64,000 nucleotides of DNA from Hondaea fermentalgiana (Eukaryota > Sar > Bigyra > Thraustochytrida > Thraustochytriidae), in NCBI GenBank assembly GCA_014084085.1, contig NPFB01000134.1:38005-102004 (forward strand), written 5' to 3'. This document shows, piece by piece, positions 38,223-47,894 of the stretch (its first letter is position 1; every line of letters starts with the position of its first letter). Below the pieces are notes generated by a model. The model was not told the DNA's origin. It made no database searches and worked only from the letters and a program-made list of their open reading frames with translations. Position numbers and translations under genes: made by a program.

Positions 38223-38322
38223 NNNNNNNNNNNNNNNNNNNNNNNNNNNNNNNNNNNNNNNNNNNNNNNNNNNNNNNNNNNNNNNNNNNNNNNNNNNNNN
38301 NNNNNNNNNNNNNNNNNNNNNN
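38223..38322. other. Assembly gap (100 N)
   Basis: Exactly 100 N with GC-rich flanks (GCCCGCCCGCC on the left, CCCCCGCCGCGG on the right), matching the style of the gap at 6161-6260. Confidence 0.97.
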
Positions 38323-38839
38323 CCCCCGCCGCGGCGGCGCTCGAGAGGCCTCCGCCGCGCAGTCTCGCGCGGGTGTCGTCGGTCGGCACCGCCTCGCGAG
38401 GCCCGGCCTGCGCGTGGGCCCAGGCGCAAGGAAAGCAAGAAATCGAAATCCCGCGCCTCATCTCGCCCCCGACGGCCCCGCTCGGCCCCGCGCGGCCCCG
38501 CGCGGCTCCGCGCGGCCCCGCCCGGGCCAGCCCGGCCGGGCCCCGTCTGCGGCGGAGGAGACCCGCGGGAGCCCTTGCTCGCGCGGCCGCTGCGGGTGCG
38601 CGGAGAGAGGTAGGTGCTCGCGGCGTCTCGCCGCGTTCGCGCCCTCGGCGCTGCTGCTGCTCGATAAAAGAAGTCGAAGCAAGAAGTGACTAGCCAGGAG
38701 GCGGGCCGCGGCCGGGGAAGAAGAAGGCGCCGCACGCTGCGGCGGCGCCATCATCTTCGTCGTTGTCTTCGTCGTCCGTCATTGAAGACGACGATTGCAC
38801 TTGCAGCACGTACGTGCGGCGTCGCGAATCGACGAAATC
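38323..38839. promoter_or_regulatory. GC-rich 5' region of the LRR/SPRY gene
   Basis: This 517-bp stretch is extremely GC-rich, with repeated CGCGGCCCCGC units at about 38490-38525. The frame of the downstream gene is open from 38795 but the first ATG is at 38840. No gene is supported here; it is probably promoter and 5' UTR. Confidence 0.45.
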
Positions 38840-41800
38840 ATGGTGAAAACAAATCAGCTCGTCTGTGCGCCCAAGACACTTCCTCGTCGCGGGAGCTTCA
38901 AAATATCGCCAAAACTCCGCCTTCGAAGGTCAACCTCGAGTGCGCACACCGGGGAGCGTGCAAACGTAGATCCAAAGTCGCCTCAGCAACACGTCTTCCG
39001 AAGAAAATTCTCTTTTCGCCGATCAGGCACAAGCGCATCCTCCGAAAGCGTTCGCAAGGACGAGTTTTATGAAGGCGATGCGAGCAGCGATGATGGGTAT
39101 ATGGACTCCCCTCGATCCTCCATGCGCCAAATTGATACAAGGCCGAACGGTTCCTCGTCATCATCAAGGCCCAATGGGTCTTCATCCTCGTCCAAATTAA
39201 ATGTCTTGGGAAGCAAACTGAAGCGGAGTATTAGCAAGCGGTCAAAATCATCACAGAACGAGTCGGAAGGACCTGAGCAACGAGACAATCCCGACGACGA
39301 TGTACAAGTAGAAGTTGAAGAAGAAGAGGACGTAGTAGTCGTTGAAGAAGAAGAGGACAGCGACGATGAAAGAAGACGGCATGGTGATATGAAAGACAAA
39401 GAAACTTCCGCGGCCTCGACAGACGGCGTGCAAGCCCTCACACAGGCCTCAGAGTCTATTGAGGATGCTGAGAAGCGAGAAGGGGAGCGCGCCGAACAGC
39501 GTCGTAGTGCCGAGTCTTCCAAGAGACGCTCGCTTCGAGACGCCATCGACGAGACGCTCGAGTATGACCAGCTTCCCAGCGAGCTCGCCTTCGAAGAAGA
39601 AGTAAGCAATCATGCAGAGGACGTCGCACTCGCAGTCAACGGAGAAGATGTAAACGATGGATTCGCTCGTCAACGCCGGCGTCCCTCCGATAAACGGTAC
39701 CTCCGGCGGCGCAGCAGCTGCTACAAGGTTTTTAATGTTGTCGAGGCCGTCTTCTTGCACGACGATTCCTCGCTCGCGCACTGTGTAACCTCCTTTCTTT
39801 CTGTTCGCCAGCACGTGGGCCTCGCTCAGGTCTCCCGTGCGCTGCTCGAAACTGTGCGCGAGGTGCCTCTTCGTCTTGATTACAGCAAACGCGTCGTGGA
39901 CCCTCAACTTTTGGAAAGTGTGTTTGGTCCACGTTCCCGCAATTCGCGCGCAACGTCATGGCGTGTTGCAGGCCTTTACTCGAGTATCTCTGACTTGCGC
40001 ACCCTTTTCAACGTCATTGATCCTGGCGACCTCGAGTTCATTGGTCTTGTCAACCCACGTGTGCGATCACTCGAACCAATGCGCGCATGTACGAAACTTT
40101 TGCGCTTCGAGCTTCACGGGTGCGAATCCGCGCTGAGTCTCGAACCGCTTTTGGACCTTGCTCCAACGCTTCGAGGTCTTTCTCTGCTTGCATGTCGACA
40201 GATTGAGGATGTCAGTATCGCGGAGCACCTTCCGGAGCTACGCATGCTATCAATCTTTAGGTCATCACGGATCAAGAACCTTCCCGAATTTGCACGCTCC
40301 AGTCAGCTCGAGTTTCTCAGCGCTGGCGAATGCGCTGATCTCGCCTCCATGGATCCAATTCGCAGTCTCAATCACCTCCGCGTTCTCGATCTATCGCACG
40401 TGCGCTCAGTCACGTCGCTCGAGCATCTTCGTTCTGCCTCGCAACTCCGCGTACTCATTCTGGATCGCTGCGTCAATCTGACCTCGCTCCAAGGGCTCGA
40501 GTGCTGCAATGCACTCGAGGTTCTTCGCTTGAACTTTATCTCCGAGCTACCGTCTCTGTGCGGTCTCGAGCATTGTCCAAACCTGACCTCGCTCGAACTC
40601 ACGGGCCTCCGGAACATTGAAGACCTTTCGCCGCTCGCAGAGTGTGAGAAGCTCGAGGATCTACTGTTGCTCAAGTGCTCCAAAGTCGTATCCTTGGGAC
40701 CTCTCCGGAGTCTTACGCGGTCGATGCGGCGTCTGATCGTCTCGGGGTGCCAGCGTCTACAGAGCGAAGACGATGCTGGTGTAATCGAAGCCTGCACGCG
40801 TCTTATTGTCTTTGAATGCGCCGCGTGTCATCCTGGTCTGCTTATTAGTCTCATGAACTGCACGCGTCCCACGATTCTGGCTGCTGCAGAGCGGGAACTT
40901 CCTGTTCTATCGCAGTACGACTTTGAGACCGCGGCTCTTCCCGAGGTCAAGCGCCGCCTCTCTGCGGACGCTAATGCCAACGACAAGAGGGCGGCTCTGC
41001 GCGTTATTCAAGCGTGCAGTGCCAACAATCTCATGCTCTCTGCCATGGTCCGCGAAGATGTCGTCGAAGCGCTCGTTTCTTCTCTGTTTTCGGCGGAAGA
41101 ATGCGCCGAGGTTGACGAAACGTGCTCGGAGCAATCGCAGGAAATGGATTGTGGTGGCGACGCCCATCGAGCGGCTGCATCCATGCGGTCACGCGACTAC
41201 GTTGTTGAGGCCCTGCGCGCCCTCGGCGCCCTTATCAAGGACACAGAGTCGTCGAGACGCGTCCTTGGAGTTGCGCTGTCCGTGGAGCACATTGCTGGGC
41301 TCATTTTCGTGCCGGAGGATCTCGTCGAGGCCCGCGAAGAACTCAAGGGCGACCTTCTTGTTCCTTCGGGAACCCTTCTCGATGAGGAAAAGTGTACCGC
41401 GGAGGCCGCCCGCGTGCTGGCGCGTGTGCTTCAGCACACCCCGGCTTCGGGCCGATCGGCCCTTTCGTCGCGCATCATCGAAACAAATGCACCGCTCGTT
41501 GCCGTTGACATGATGTCAGCTTGCTCCATGGACCGCACTCGTCGTCCCCTCATCGTCTTTCTCAACACGCTCCTCGATGCAAACTGTGTCAGTTCGGCGA
41601 TGCGAGAAAACCTTGCGCATGATCTGCTCGAGGTCGGTCTCGTCGACGCTCTCCTCGCGACAAGCGAATTTGCTTCCATCGAGACGCAGATGCTCACGGT
41701 GGCTCTTCTTGCATCCGTCAGCAAAGCAGGCGATGCTGGAGTTGTTTTAATCAAGGCGCTTTGTAAGCGTAGTGGGTCATTTGATCGACTCGTGGCTCTC

Positions 41801-44800
41801 TTGAACAGCTCGGAAGATCGCGAGGTTCTTCGATCAATTGTGCAGGTGTTGCTGCAGACGCCAGTTGAGTGTACACGCACGGTTGCTCAGACGCCCAAGC
41901 TGCTCACAAGCCTTATGGCTTGCATGCAGCGCGAGCTGCACTACGAGGATCATGCTCACTTTTCTTCGCAAAGCGAAGCCTCACTCCTTCTACTCACAAT
42001 TCAATTCATGGGCGTCCTCGCGCGGCATCATGAGAGTGCATGTGTTATGATCTCAGAGGAGGCGAGCACGAGTGCGGGCGTGCGGTCTGCTCGTTCTCGC
42101 GCAGCCCCACCATCGCGCTGCAGCCTTCCGAGCTGCCAGATTGTGAGAGAGCTCCATGGCGTCATCCTGAATGGCCCTTATGTGACTCGCATTGCATGCG
42201 CCCGGGTTCTCGTGGACCTTGCGCGTGCTTCGCAACGTTTCAAAGTCGCTCTCGTGGATTCCTTCAAGCATAGCAAGGGGCTCAAGGACCTCTTTATGCT
42301 CGCTGCGCAAGGCGCTTCGTCGACTTCGGATGTTATGGCTGGTCTCGATCTCCTGCTCATATTGCTGGAGGAGCCAGGCGTCGCCGATCTTGGTGCGAGG
42401 TTTAGCACCGTTCAAGCAAGTGGTTTTACCCAAGGTCTCGTACGCCTCGCGCTGATGGCACGCACGCAAGACCATGTCGACGCCGTCGCGCGTGCGCTGG
42501 CCTTGATGCTCGCGTCAAGATCACAGCGTCTGATCCATGATGGGGTGATTGTCTCTTTGGTTGGCAAGGTGCAGACGATGAACATTCACATTCAAACCCA
42601 CATGCCCCGGCTGCTATCGCGCAGTCGACGGCGCTCTTCTCCAAGTCGCATGAACGCCTCGGCAAGGAACAGAGGTACTGAGCGAGCTGCTGCTCTCCGC
42701 ATGCTGGTGGCGCTCATCGACCTCGGAAGGGCCGAGGACGTGGTAAAAACACTCGGCAACCTGCGGGTCTTCGACCATCTGGCGGCGAGTCTGGTCGACG
42801 ATGACCATGCTTGCCGTGAGCTCGCTGTTCGGCTGCTCGAAGTGACAATGCAAATCTGTGATGATCAGAGCGACTGCGCGCGCGGGCAAAAGCAATCGGC
42901 GTCAATCCAGAAGCTCTTCATACAGAGCATTGTTCGAAATCCGCTTTTGCCTCGCTTCCCTTCCTTGGTTCTGCAGGCCTTAATCGAACTTCTTGCCTCG
43001 GGGAGCTCCAAGGCCAGAGTTTCGAGTGCTCGCGTGCTGGCCATGGCTATTTCCCGCTGTGAAGATGTATGCCATGCATTGCTCGGCTCCCAGGAACACC
43101 TCTCCTTTGAACAGCAGGAGGCGCATCGAAGGAGCCGAGGAAGTGCAGGAAGCCGTGCGAGTTTGACCCTGAGCGGGCTGCGCTCCCTGCACAATGCAGG
43201 ACCCGAGAGTCCTCAAGATGGAAGCGACAAGGAAAGCGATGACGAGGGTCAAATCTCGTGCCATGGAAGTACTGACGATGACGACGACGATGACGACGAC
43301 GACATCGCCGATCCGAGAAACTATTCTTCGAATATGCACGCATCATTGACTTCGCACAGCAGAGCGGAGCGAATGATGTCGACCGAGTTCGTGGACGAGC
43401 ATCACGCGCTCCCACCTCCTCCCCCGCTAGCGCGACGTTCCTCTCGATGGAGCAGCGACTTCACCTTGGGTGGGCCGGAGATGAGCTTTCTCAGGCTTCA
43501 TGTTGCTGGCGCTCAAAGGCAGAGATCACGTAAACAACAAGACTACAGGCGCGAGGTGGAGGAGGAGGCGGAGGACGAAGAACGGCATTGCGGCAGCGAC
43601 GGCACGGAGGCCCGCGAGGAGGACACGGAACAAGGCATGGGTGCCGTTGCGCATCGGGACCGGAAGGGAGGCATGTGCGCTGAGGCGCGGCCTGCTCCTC
43701 TTGTCACAACAGACAACGTAGCCCTCGATGAAGACGGAGACAATATATTCATTGCACTTCGGGTGCTTCTTATGGAGCCGTGCCTTCCTAGTAGACGGTC
43801 CGTCTCGATGGCAAAGGATGGCCTTGTGGAGGTTAGTGTTGCAGGTGGTTTGACCGATTCATGGGAGCACACCGTCGAAGACATGGGGCGGGGAACTACC
43901 TGGAGTTCTCTCTCTGCATGTGAAGCTGCGCCGCAGCCCCTTGCTGAGGAAGTCGAGGCTGGTTGTGAGCTTGTCGAGGCGCTCATCAAGGCTGACGCTT
44001 CGCGAGTCCGTACTTTAGTGCTTCAGCCCGTCGTGGACGCGCTGTGCAAACCTGACGAGGGAGCAGACCAATCCCGTGCAGTTGAGGTACTGCTAGGTCT
44101 GAGTTCCAAGGATACGTGTGAGCCCCTGGTGGCTGCTCTCGTCGACCTCGAGGCTTTTTCGGCGTTGGCCATCTATCTTTGCTCATCTGCGCTTGCTGCA
44201 GACACACGACTTCGAGGTTATAAGGCGCTCGCTGCCTTTGTCCATGGACGAAGTGACCGGCTGCTTGTGCTGGACGAGCACGCGCCCTTGCTCAAGAGTA
44301 TTGTGGATAAGGTACTGGTGGGCGATGTTGATCTTTACGCATCATTCGTGGACTTGCTTGGGTCTCTGCGAAATCCGGATGAAGCTGACTTTATTGAACT
44401 TTGCGCAAGGTTTGCCGAAGCCGGGCTAGCAGATGGACTCAAACGGTGGCAGACGCGTCTGGCTGAAGGGGGCGCCTCGCGAGCCCGTTGCCGCGCCGAG
44501 GTGGATCTGGGCCGTGCTCTACTCGTTCCAGCACTGCACGGTTCCACTGCCGTGCTGGATGCCGACTCTATCGCCGATCTAGAAGACTTAGTGTCAGGTC
44601 TCTTTGCTTCGGATGAGCGCCTCGAGTTGCGAATCGCATACGGTCGTCTTCTGGGAACTCTTGACCCCGGATTTCTTGATGATGCATCGGAGGTCTTTGG
44701 CGGTACCGTTGCGCAGGGCCAAACCTTTAGGGATCTCTCAATGCAGGAGCGCTTGTATGAGGCCGAACAACTTCGGTCGTACCATGTGGTGTTCCAGAGA

Positions 44801-45328
44801 GTTCGCGGATTCCCGGTCGTGTTTTCGCATGAAGAGATTTTCTCTATCCGTGTGCAAGAGTGGACAACATTCGCAATTCAGTCGCCGGTGGGGCGAGTGG
44901 GGCGAAACCACACGCTTTTAACGCTCAGCCACCGTCGCGTTTACTACGAGGTGGAGCTCCTCGATGAATTTGATCCGGAAACACTTGTTGGCTGGGTATC
45001 AAACCTTTTTCAAAGCGGAGTTATCCTCGGCTATACAGCCGGAGGTGTGAGCGAAGATCCGGAGAGCTGGGGTCTTCGTCTCGGCGATCTCTTTAGCCCC
45101 AAGGACGTGCTTGGCGTTGCGGCCGACCTGGACGCGCAGATGCTTGTCTTTACTCGAAACGGCAAAACATTCGGACACACAATCAAATTACCCGGTGGTA
45201 TTGACGCTGTCTTTCCTGCCGTGACAACGAGTGATCTGCACGCATTCTTCAATTTCGGATCTCGCCCGTTCCGCTTTTCGGCACCGTCTCGCGGTTACCG
45301 TTCCGTTTTCCGTTCTGTCAATGTGTAA
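38840..45328 (+). CDS. Giant F-box-like/LRR/ARM-repeat protein with C-terminal SPRY domain
   Basis: The 2162-residue product has four recognisable parts. Residues 1-290 are Ser-rich, basic then acidic, and disordered. Residues about 297-345 have an F-box-like pattern (VTSFLSVRQHVGLAQVSRALLETV with PLRLDYS). Residues about 370-640 are leucine-rich repeats of about 23 residues, for example LRVLDLSHVRSVTSLEHL and LEVLRLNFISELPSLCGL. Residues about 690-1420 are helical ARM/HEAT-like repeats. After an acidic Asp run near 1475 and more helices, residues about 2005-2155 form a SPRY domain: RVYYEVELLDEFDPETLVGWV, VLGVAADLDAQMLVFTRNGK and FFNFGSRPF. SPRY and LRR are both protein-binding, so a substrate receptor or scaffold for ubiquitin ligation is plausible but unproven. 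The F-box call is weak. Confidence 0.82.
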   Translation: MVKTNQLVCAPKTLPRRGSFKISPKLRLRRSTSSAHTGERANVDPKSPQQHVFRRKFSFRRSGTSASSESVRKDEFYEGDASSDDGYMDSPRSSMRQIDTRPNGSSSSSRPNGSSSSSKLNVLGSKLKRSISKRSKSSQNESEGPEQRDNPDDDVQVEVEEEEDVVVVEEEEDSDDERRRHGDMKDKETSAASTDGVQALTQASESIEDAEKREGERAEQRRSAESSKRRSLRDAIDETLEYDQLPSELAFEEEVSNHAEDVALAVNGEDVNDGFARQRRRPSDKRYLRRRSSCYKVFNVVEAVFLHDDSSLAHCVTSFLSVRQHVGLAQVSRALLETVREVPLRLDYSKRVVDPQLLESVFGPRSRNSRATSWRVAGLYSSISDLRTLFNVIDPGDLEFIGLVNPRVRSLEPMRACTKLLRFELHGCESALSLEPLLDLAPTLRGLSLLACRQIEDVSIAEHLPELRMLSIFRSSRIKNLPEFARSSQLEFLSAGECADLASMDPIRSLNHLRVLDLSHVRSVTSLEHLRSASQLRVLILDRCVNLTSLQGLECCNALEVLRLNFISELPSLCGLEHCPNLTSLELTGLRNIEDLSPLAECEKLEDLLLLKCSKVVSLGPLRSLTRSMRRLIVSGCQRLQSEDDAGVIEACTRLIVFECAACHPGLLISLMNCTRPTILAAAERELPVLSQYDFETAALPEVKRRLSADANANDKRAALRVIQACSANNLMLSAMVREDVVEALVSSLFSAEECAEVDETCSEQSQEMDCGGDAHRAAASMRSRDYVVEALRALGALIKDTESSRRVLGVALSVEHIAGLIFVPEDLVEAREELKGDLLVPSGTLLDEEKCTAEAARVLARVLQHTPASGRSALSSRIIETNAPLVAVDMMSACSMDRTRRPLIVFLNTLLDANCVSSAMRENLAHDLLEVGLVDALLATSEFASIETQMLTVALLASVSKAGDAGVVLIKALCKRSGSFDRLVALLNSSEDREVLRSIVQVLLQTPVECTRTVAQTPKLLTSLMACMQRELHYEDHAHFSSQSEASLLLLTIQFMGVLARHHESACVMISEEASTSAGVRSARSRAAPPSRCSLPSCQIVRELHGVILNGPYVTRIACARVLVDLARASQRFKVALVDSFKHSKGLKDLFMLAAQGASSTSDVMAGLDLLLILLEEPGVADLGARFSTVQASGFTQGLVRLALMARTQDHVDAVARALALMLASRSQRLIHDGVIVSLVGKVQTMNIHIQTHMPRLLSRSRRRSSPSRMNASARNRGTERAAALRMLVALIDLGRAEDVVKTLGNLRVFDHLAASLVDDDHACRELAVRLLEVTMQICDDQSDCARGQKQSASIQKLFIQSIVRNPLLPRFPSLVLQALIELLASGSSKARVSSARVLAMAISRCEDVCHALLGSQEHLSFEQQEAHRRSRGSAGSRASLTLSGLRSLHNAGPESPQDGSDKESDDEGQISCHGSTDDDDDDDDDDIADPRNYSSNMHASLTSHSRAERMMSTEFVDEHHALPPPPPLARRSSRWSSDFTLGGPEMSFLRLHVAGAQRQRSRKQQDYRREVEEEAEDEERHCGSDGTEAREEDTEQGMGAVAHRDRKGGMCAEARPAPLVTTDNVALDEDGDNIFIALRVLLMEPCLPSRRSVSMAKDGLVEVSVAGGLTDSWEHTVEDMGRGTTWSSLSACEAAPQPLAEEVEAGCELVEALIKADASRVRTLVLQPVVDALCKPDEGADQSRAVEVLLGLSSKDTCEPLVAALVDLEAFSALAIYLCSSALAADTRLRGYKALAAFVHGRSDRLLVLDEHAPLLKSIVDKVLVGDVDLYASFVDLLGSLRNPDEADFIELCARFAEAGLADGLKRWQTRLAEGGASRARCRAEVDLGRALLVPALHGSTAVLDADSIADLEDLVSGLFASDERLELRIAYGRLLGTLDPGFLDDASEVFGGTVAQGQTFRDLSMQERLYEAEQLRSYHVVFQRVRGFPVVFSHEEIFSIRVQEWTTFAIQSPVGRVGRNHTLLTLSHRRVYYEVELLDEFDPETLVGWVSNLFQSGVILGYTAGGVSEDPESWGLRLGDLFSPKDVLGVAADLDAQMLVFTRNGKTFGHTIKLPGGIDAVFPAVTTSDLHAFFNFGSRPFRFSAPSRGYRSVFRSVNV

Positions 45329-45547
45329 AGCGTGACAAGGCGAGGGGCTAGGCTTATTCCTTTTGCTAGGCTTAGCTATGGTACCCATTTTTGATCCTAA
45401 GCTTATTGTTATACCTTTTTGTATTGTAATTTGTGTGCGTTTCAGGATTCGTGACGAAGCTCTTCATCTCCAGAAAAAAAAATATGCTGAAGCGAATTGC
45501 TGTTGCAGACAAGGGAGTCTCTTGTTCGTTCGGTCGACAAGACACTT

Positions 45548-47095
45548 TCAACGAAGCGTTTTGACGAAAAGCGCAGTCTGTGGGTCGCGCTCGATGTACC
45601 CCGTGCCATCATCAGTCACGGAAAGAACTTCGCCGTTCATTGCAATATAGACGCCAGGCTTTGTCAAGCTCCGTACGGCTCCGATTGCCGTTCCGATGTT
45701 GAACAAAGCGTCAGAGTTACGAAACTTATACGGGCGAAGTGCACCTGTGAGCACGATATAGACGTCATCAATACCGAGAGATGCGAGCTCATCGCGCAAG
45801 AACTCGGCCGTCTCGATGAGCGTATCCGTGCCATGCGTTACAATCACCCTTTTTGCCTCAACACGCTGGATTTCATTGGCAATAGCGAGACGATCCCCTT
45901 GCGAGATGTCCTGACTGTCCTTGCGGCACACGCTCGCAATTGCATACGAAAAAGCGGCAAGCGCATTGATCTCGCGCAAATCGCGCAAAATATTATGAAT
46001 CGCTGGCTCACCGATCTCGAATGCGTAGCCACCCGACAGGCGAGGATAGTCTTTGTCAATGGTGCCACCCGTGGTGACAAAGAGCACGCCTGGGTGGTGT
46101 TCGGCGTCTTCGAGTCCTGCGCGTGGTGCAAAGCTCCCTTGCGTTGTGTGCGTGAACGCGCTTCTCGCGCTTGCCAACGCTGCAGTTCGAGGCGTGCCCC
46201 AGGCGCCATCTGACACAGATGGGCGCGGTGTTCTAAAATTTTCACTCCAAACGCTGCTACTGCTGCTAGTGCCCAGGCCATCATAGGTTTGCGAACGAGA
46301 TGATGGCTTCAGCATGCCGCTTGCGCGACGTGCGGCAGTGCTCTCTAGTTCCGGAGACACAAGGTTCATAACGTCGACCAAAGCAGGAAGACGGACGCAG
46401 TGTTGTGACTTGGCAAACTCGCGCACTTCTTGCACAGCATCGCTGAGCCCGATAAAGTATCGGTGGTGCACCCACAGAGCGCAGACCGCGGCCGTGCGGA
46501 CTTGCCCTGATGCGCAACAAATGAGGATATTCTCGCCTGCGCGATCGGCCTCAGTCAGTGCTGTCAGGATCTCAGCGCACGCCTTTTTCTGCTGCAACGA
46601 AGGCACATGGTCCACACGCTTCACGCGCTGGTCATCGCGCAATTCGTCAAGCAGAGAGACGCCCTCTCCAACAAAACGTGCAAGTTCGCCATCCGAAAGG
46701 AGTACCAAGAAGCGCTCAATCTTGCTTTTGCCATCGACTACACCATCGATCCACTCGCGCACGCTCTTTGCGGAGACGCCTTCGATCCACGAGGATCCGG
46801 GTCTCCGCTCAGGCTGGCCAGCGGCCTTTCCCTTTGCCGCCAACGAGTTCGCATCGTCGTCCTCTAGCTCGGTGTTCTGAATGGCCGTTGTAGTTGTAGT
46901 AGTCTGAGTCACGTTGCGACGCGGACGCGACGGCCCTGACGCAGGGCGTGGGCCTCCCGGAGCTGCAGCGGCCCAGACGCGGTCGTCGCGCCCGCTGGCG
47001 GGCGCAAGGTTGGACGCTGCTGCTACAGCAACGTCTGCATCGTCGCGAGGGGTCGTGTCTCTCGCGCCCGCGTCGTCGCCCTGCCAGACCTCCAT
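45548..47095 (-). CDS. Fusion of CX5R phosphatase-like domain with short L-asparaginase domain
   Basis: The 515-residue product joins two enzymes. After a disordered start (1-100), residues about 100-247 resemble a dual-specificity/tyrosine phosphatase: IERFLVLLSDGELARF, then ICCASGQVRTAAVCALWV with the CX5R loop Cys194 to Arg200. The residue before the Cys is Cys where His is usual, and no general-acid Asp loop is obvious, so activity is uncertain. After a Ser/Thr-rich linker (250-335), residues 336-490 form an asparaginase N-domain: VLFVTTGGTIDKDY (catalytic Thr342), VTHGTDTLIETAEFL (Thr423, Asp424), VLTGALRPYKFRNSDALFNIG and PGVYIAMNG. This is the short form of about 170 residues seen in bacteria, lacking the C-terminal domain of type I/II enzymes. 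Bacterial ancestry is inference. The ATG at 47095 starts MEVWQGDDAG. Confidence 0.85.
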   Translation of the reverse strand: MEVWQGDDAGARDTTPRDDADVAVAAASNLAPASGRDDRVWAAAAPGGPRPASGPSRPRRNVTQTTTTTTAIQNTELEDDDANSLAAKGKAAGQPERRPGSSWIEGVSAKSVREWIDGVVDGKSKIERFLVLLSDGELARFVGEGVSLLDELRDDQRVKRVDHVPSLQQKKACAEILTALTEADRAGENILICCASGQVRTAAVCALWVHHRYFIGLSDAVQEVREFAKSQHCVRLPALVDVMNLVSPELESTAARRASGMLKPSSRSQTYDGLGTSSSSSVWSENFRTPRPSVSDGAWGTPRTAALASARSAFTHTTQGSFAPRAGLEDAEHHPGVLFVTTGGTIDKDYPRLSGGYAFEIGEPAIHNILRDLREINALAAFSYAIASVCRKDSQDISQGDRLAIANEIQRVEAKRVIVTHGTDTLIETAEFLRDELASLGIDDVYIVLTGALRPYKFRNSDALFNIGTAIGAVRSLTKPGVYIAMNGEVLSVTDDGTGYIERDPQTALFVKTLR

Positions 47096-47819
47096 TTACA
47101 ATCTGGGACTGCCTGTCAGGGGGTCCGGTTCATCATTGTGAAGGCAGGTAGGTTCCTTTCGGCTCCTTCTGGTATACAATGGTAGCAATGGACTGCTTCG
47201 CTGCAGATGAAAGATGGTGAGCAGGCAGGCCTGCTGGCGCATTGCTGTCAAAATCAGGAGGCATCGTTGTTTGTGAGTTGGGTTCCCTGATGAGCTTCGT
47301 GATTTGAGTTTCTTGGTTGGAATTTACTACAAGCTAGGCCTGCCTTGGCCCACGTTCAAGATTGCGATCTCAACGACGACGACGACGATTTTGCGAATGA
47401 CCAAGCTCACGTACTATATCGCAAAGAGCGATGCTTTCAAGGCTGCCCTTGGATTCAGTTTATAAAAAAAACAAAGCTGCGCAGATGTTGACTTTTCCAG
47501 ATGGATTTCTTTTGACATCAAGATGCATGCATGCACGACCCTGATATCCCGCTGCCTCCTCGCCTCGGCATTCGGCCGGCCAAGAGTGAGAGAGAGAGCA
47601 TTGACCGTCCGTCTTGAGCTTGCCAATTTCCTGTGCAGTGGTATACACTCCGCTGCGACGGCCTCGCCGAGCTCGCTGGGCATGGGAGAAGATTCGAGAG
47701 ATAGCATAGGCCTAGCTAGGCCTAGAGATGAATGTCACCGTCAGGTGAACATGTGCGGCCGCAGACCTCGATCAATCAATTTATCAATCAATCAATCATC
47801 AATCACTCATCGCGCCGCG
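47096..47819. promoter_or_regulatory. Divergent region between the phosphatase-asparaginase fusion and SPX-MFS genes
   Basis: A 724-bp region with no supported gene. It has TAGGCCTG at 47335-47342, the 18-bp perfect palindrome TAGGCCTAGCTAGGCCTA at 47707-47724, and ATCA tetranucleotide repeats (about 47770-47808) directly before the SPX-MFS start codon. Confidence 0.55.
47707..47724. promoter_or_regulatory. 18-bp perfect palindrome (double TAGGCCTA)
   Basis: TAGGCCTAGCTAGGCCTA equals its own reverse complement and contains two TAGGCCTA boxes. It lies 96-113 bp upstream of the SPX-MFS ATG, a position suited to a dimeric transcription factor site. Function is inferred only. Confidence 0.6.
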
Positions 47820-47863
47820 ATGAAGTTTGGGAAGCACTTTGAGCGCGAGCTGGTACGTCGCGG

Positions 47864-47894
<31 letters not shown>

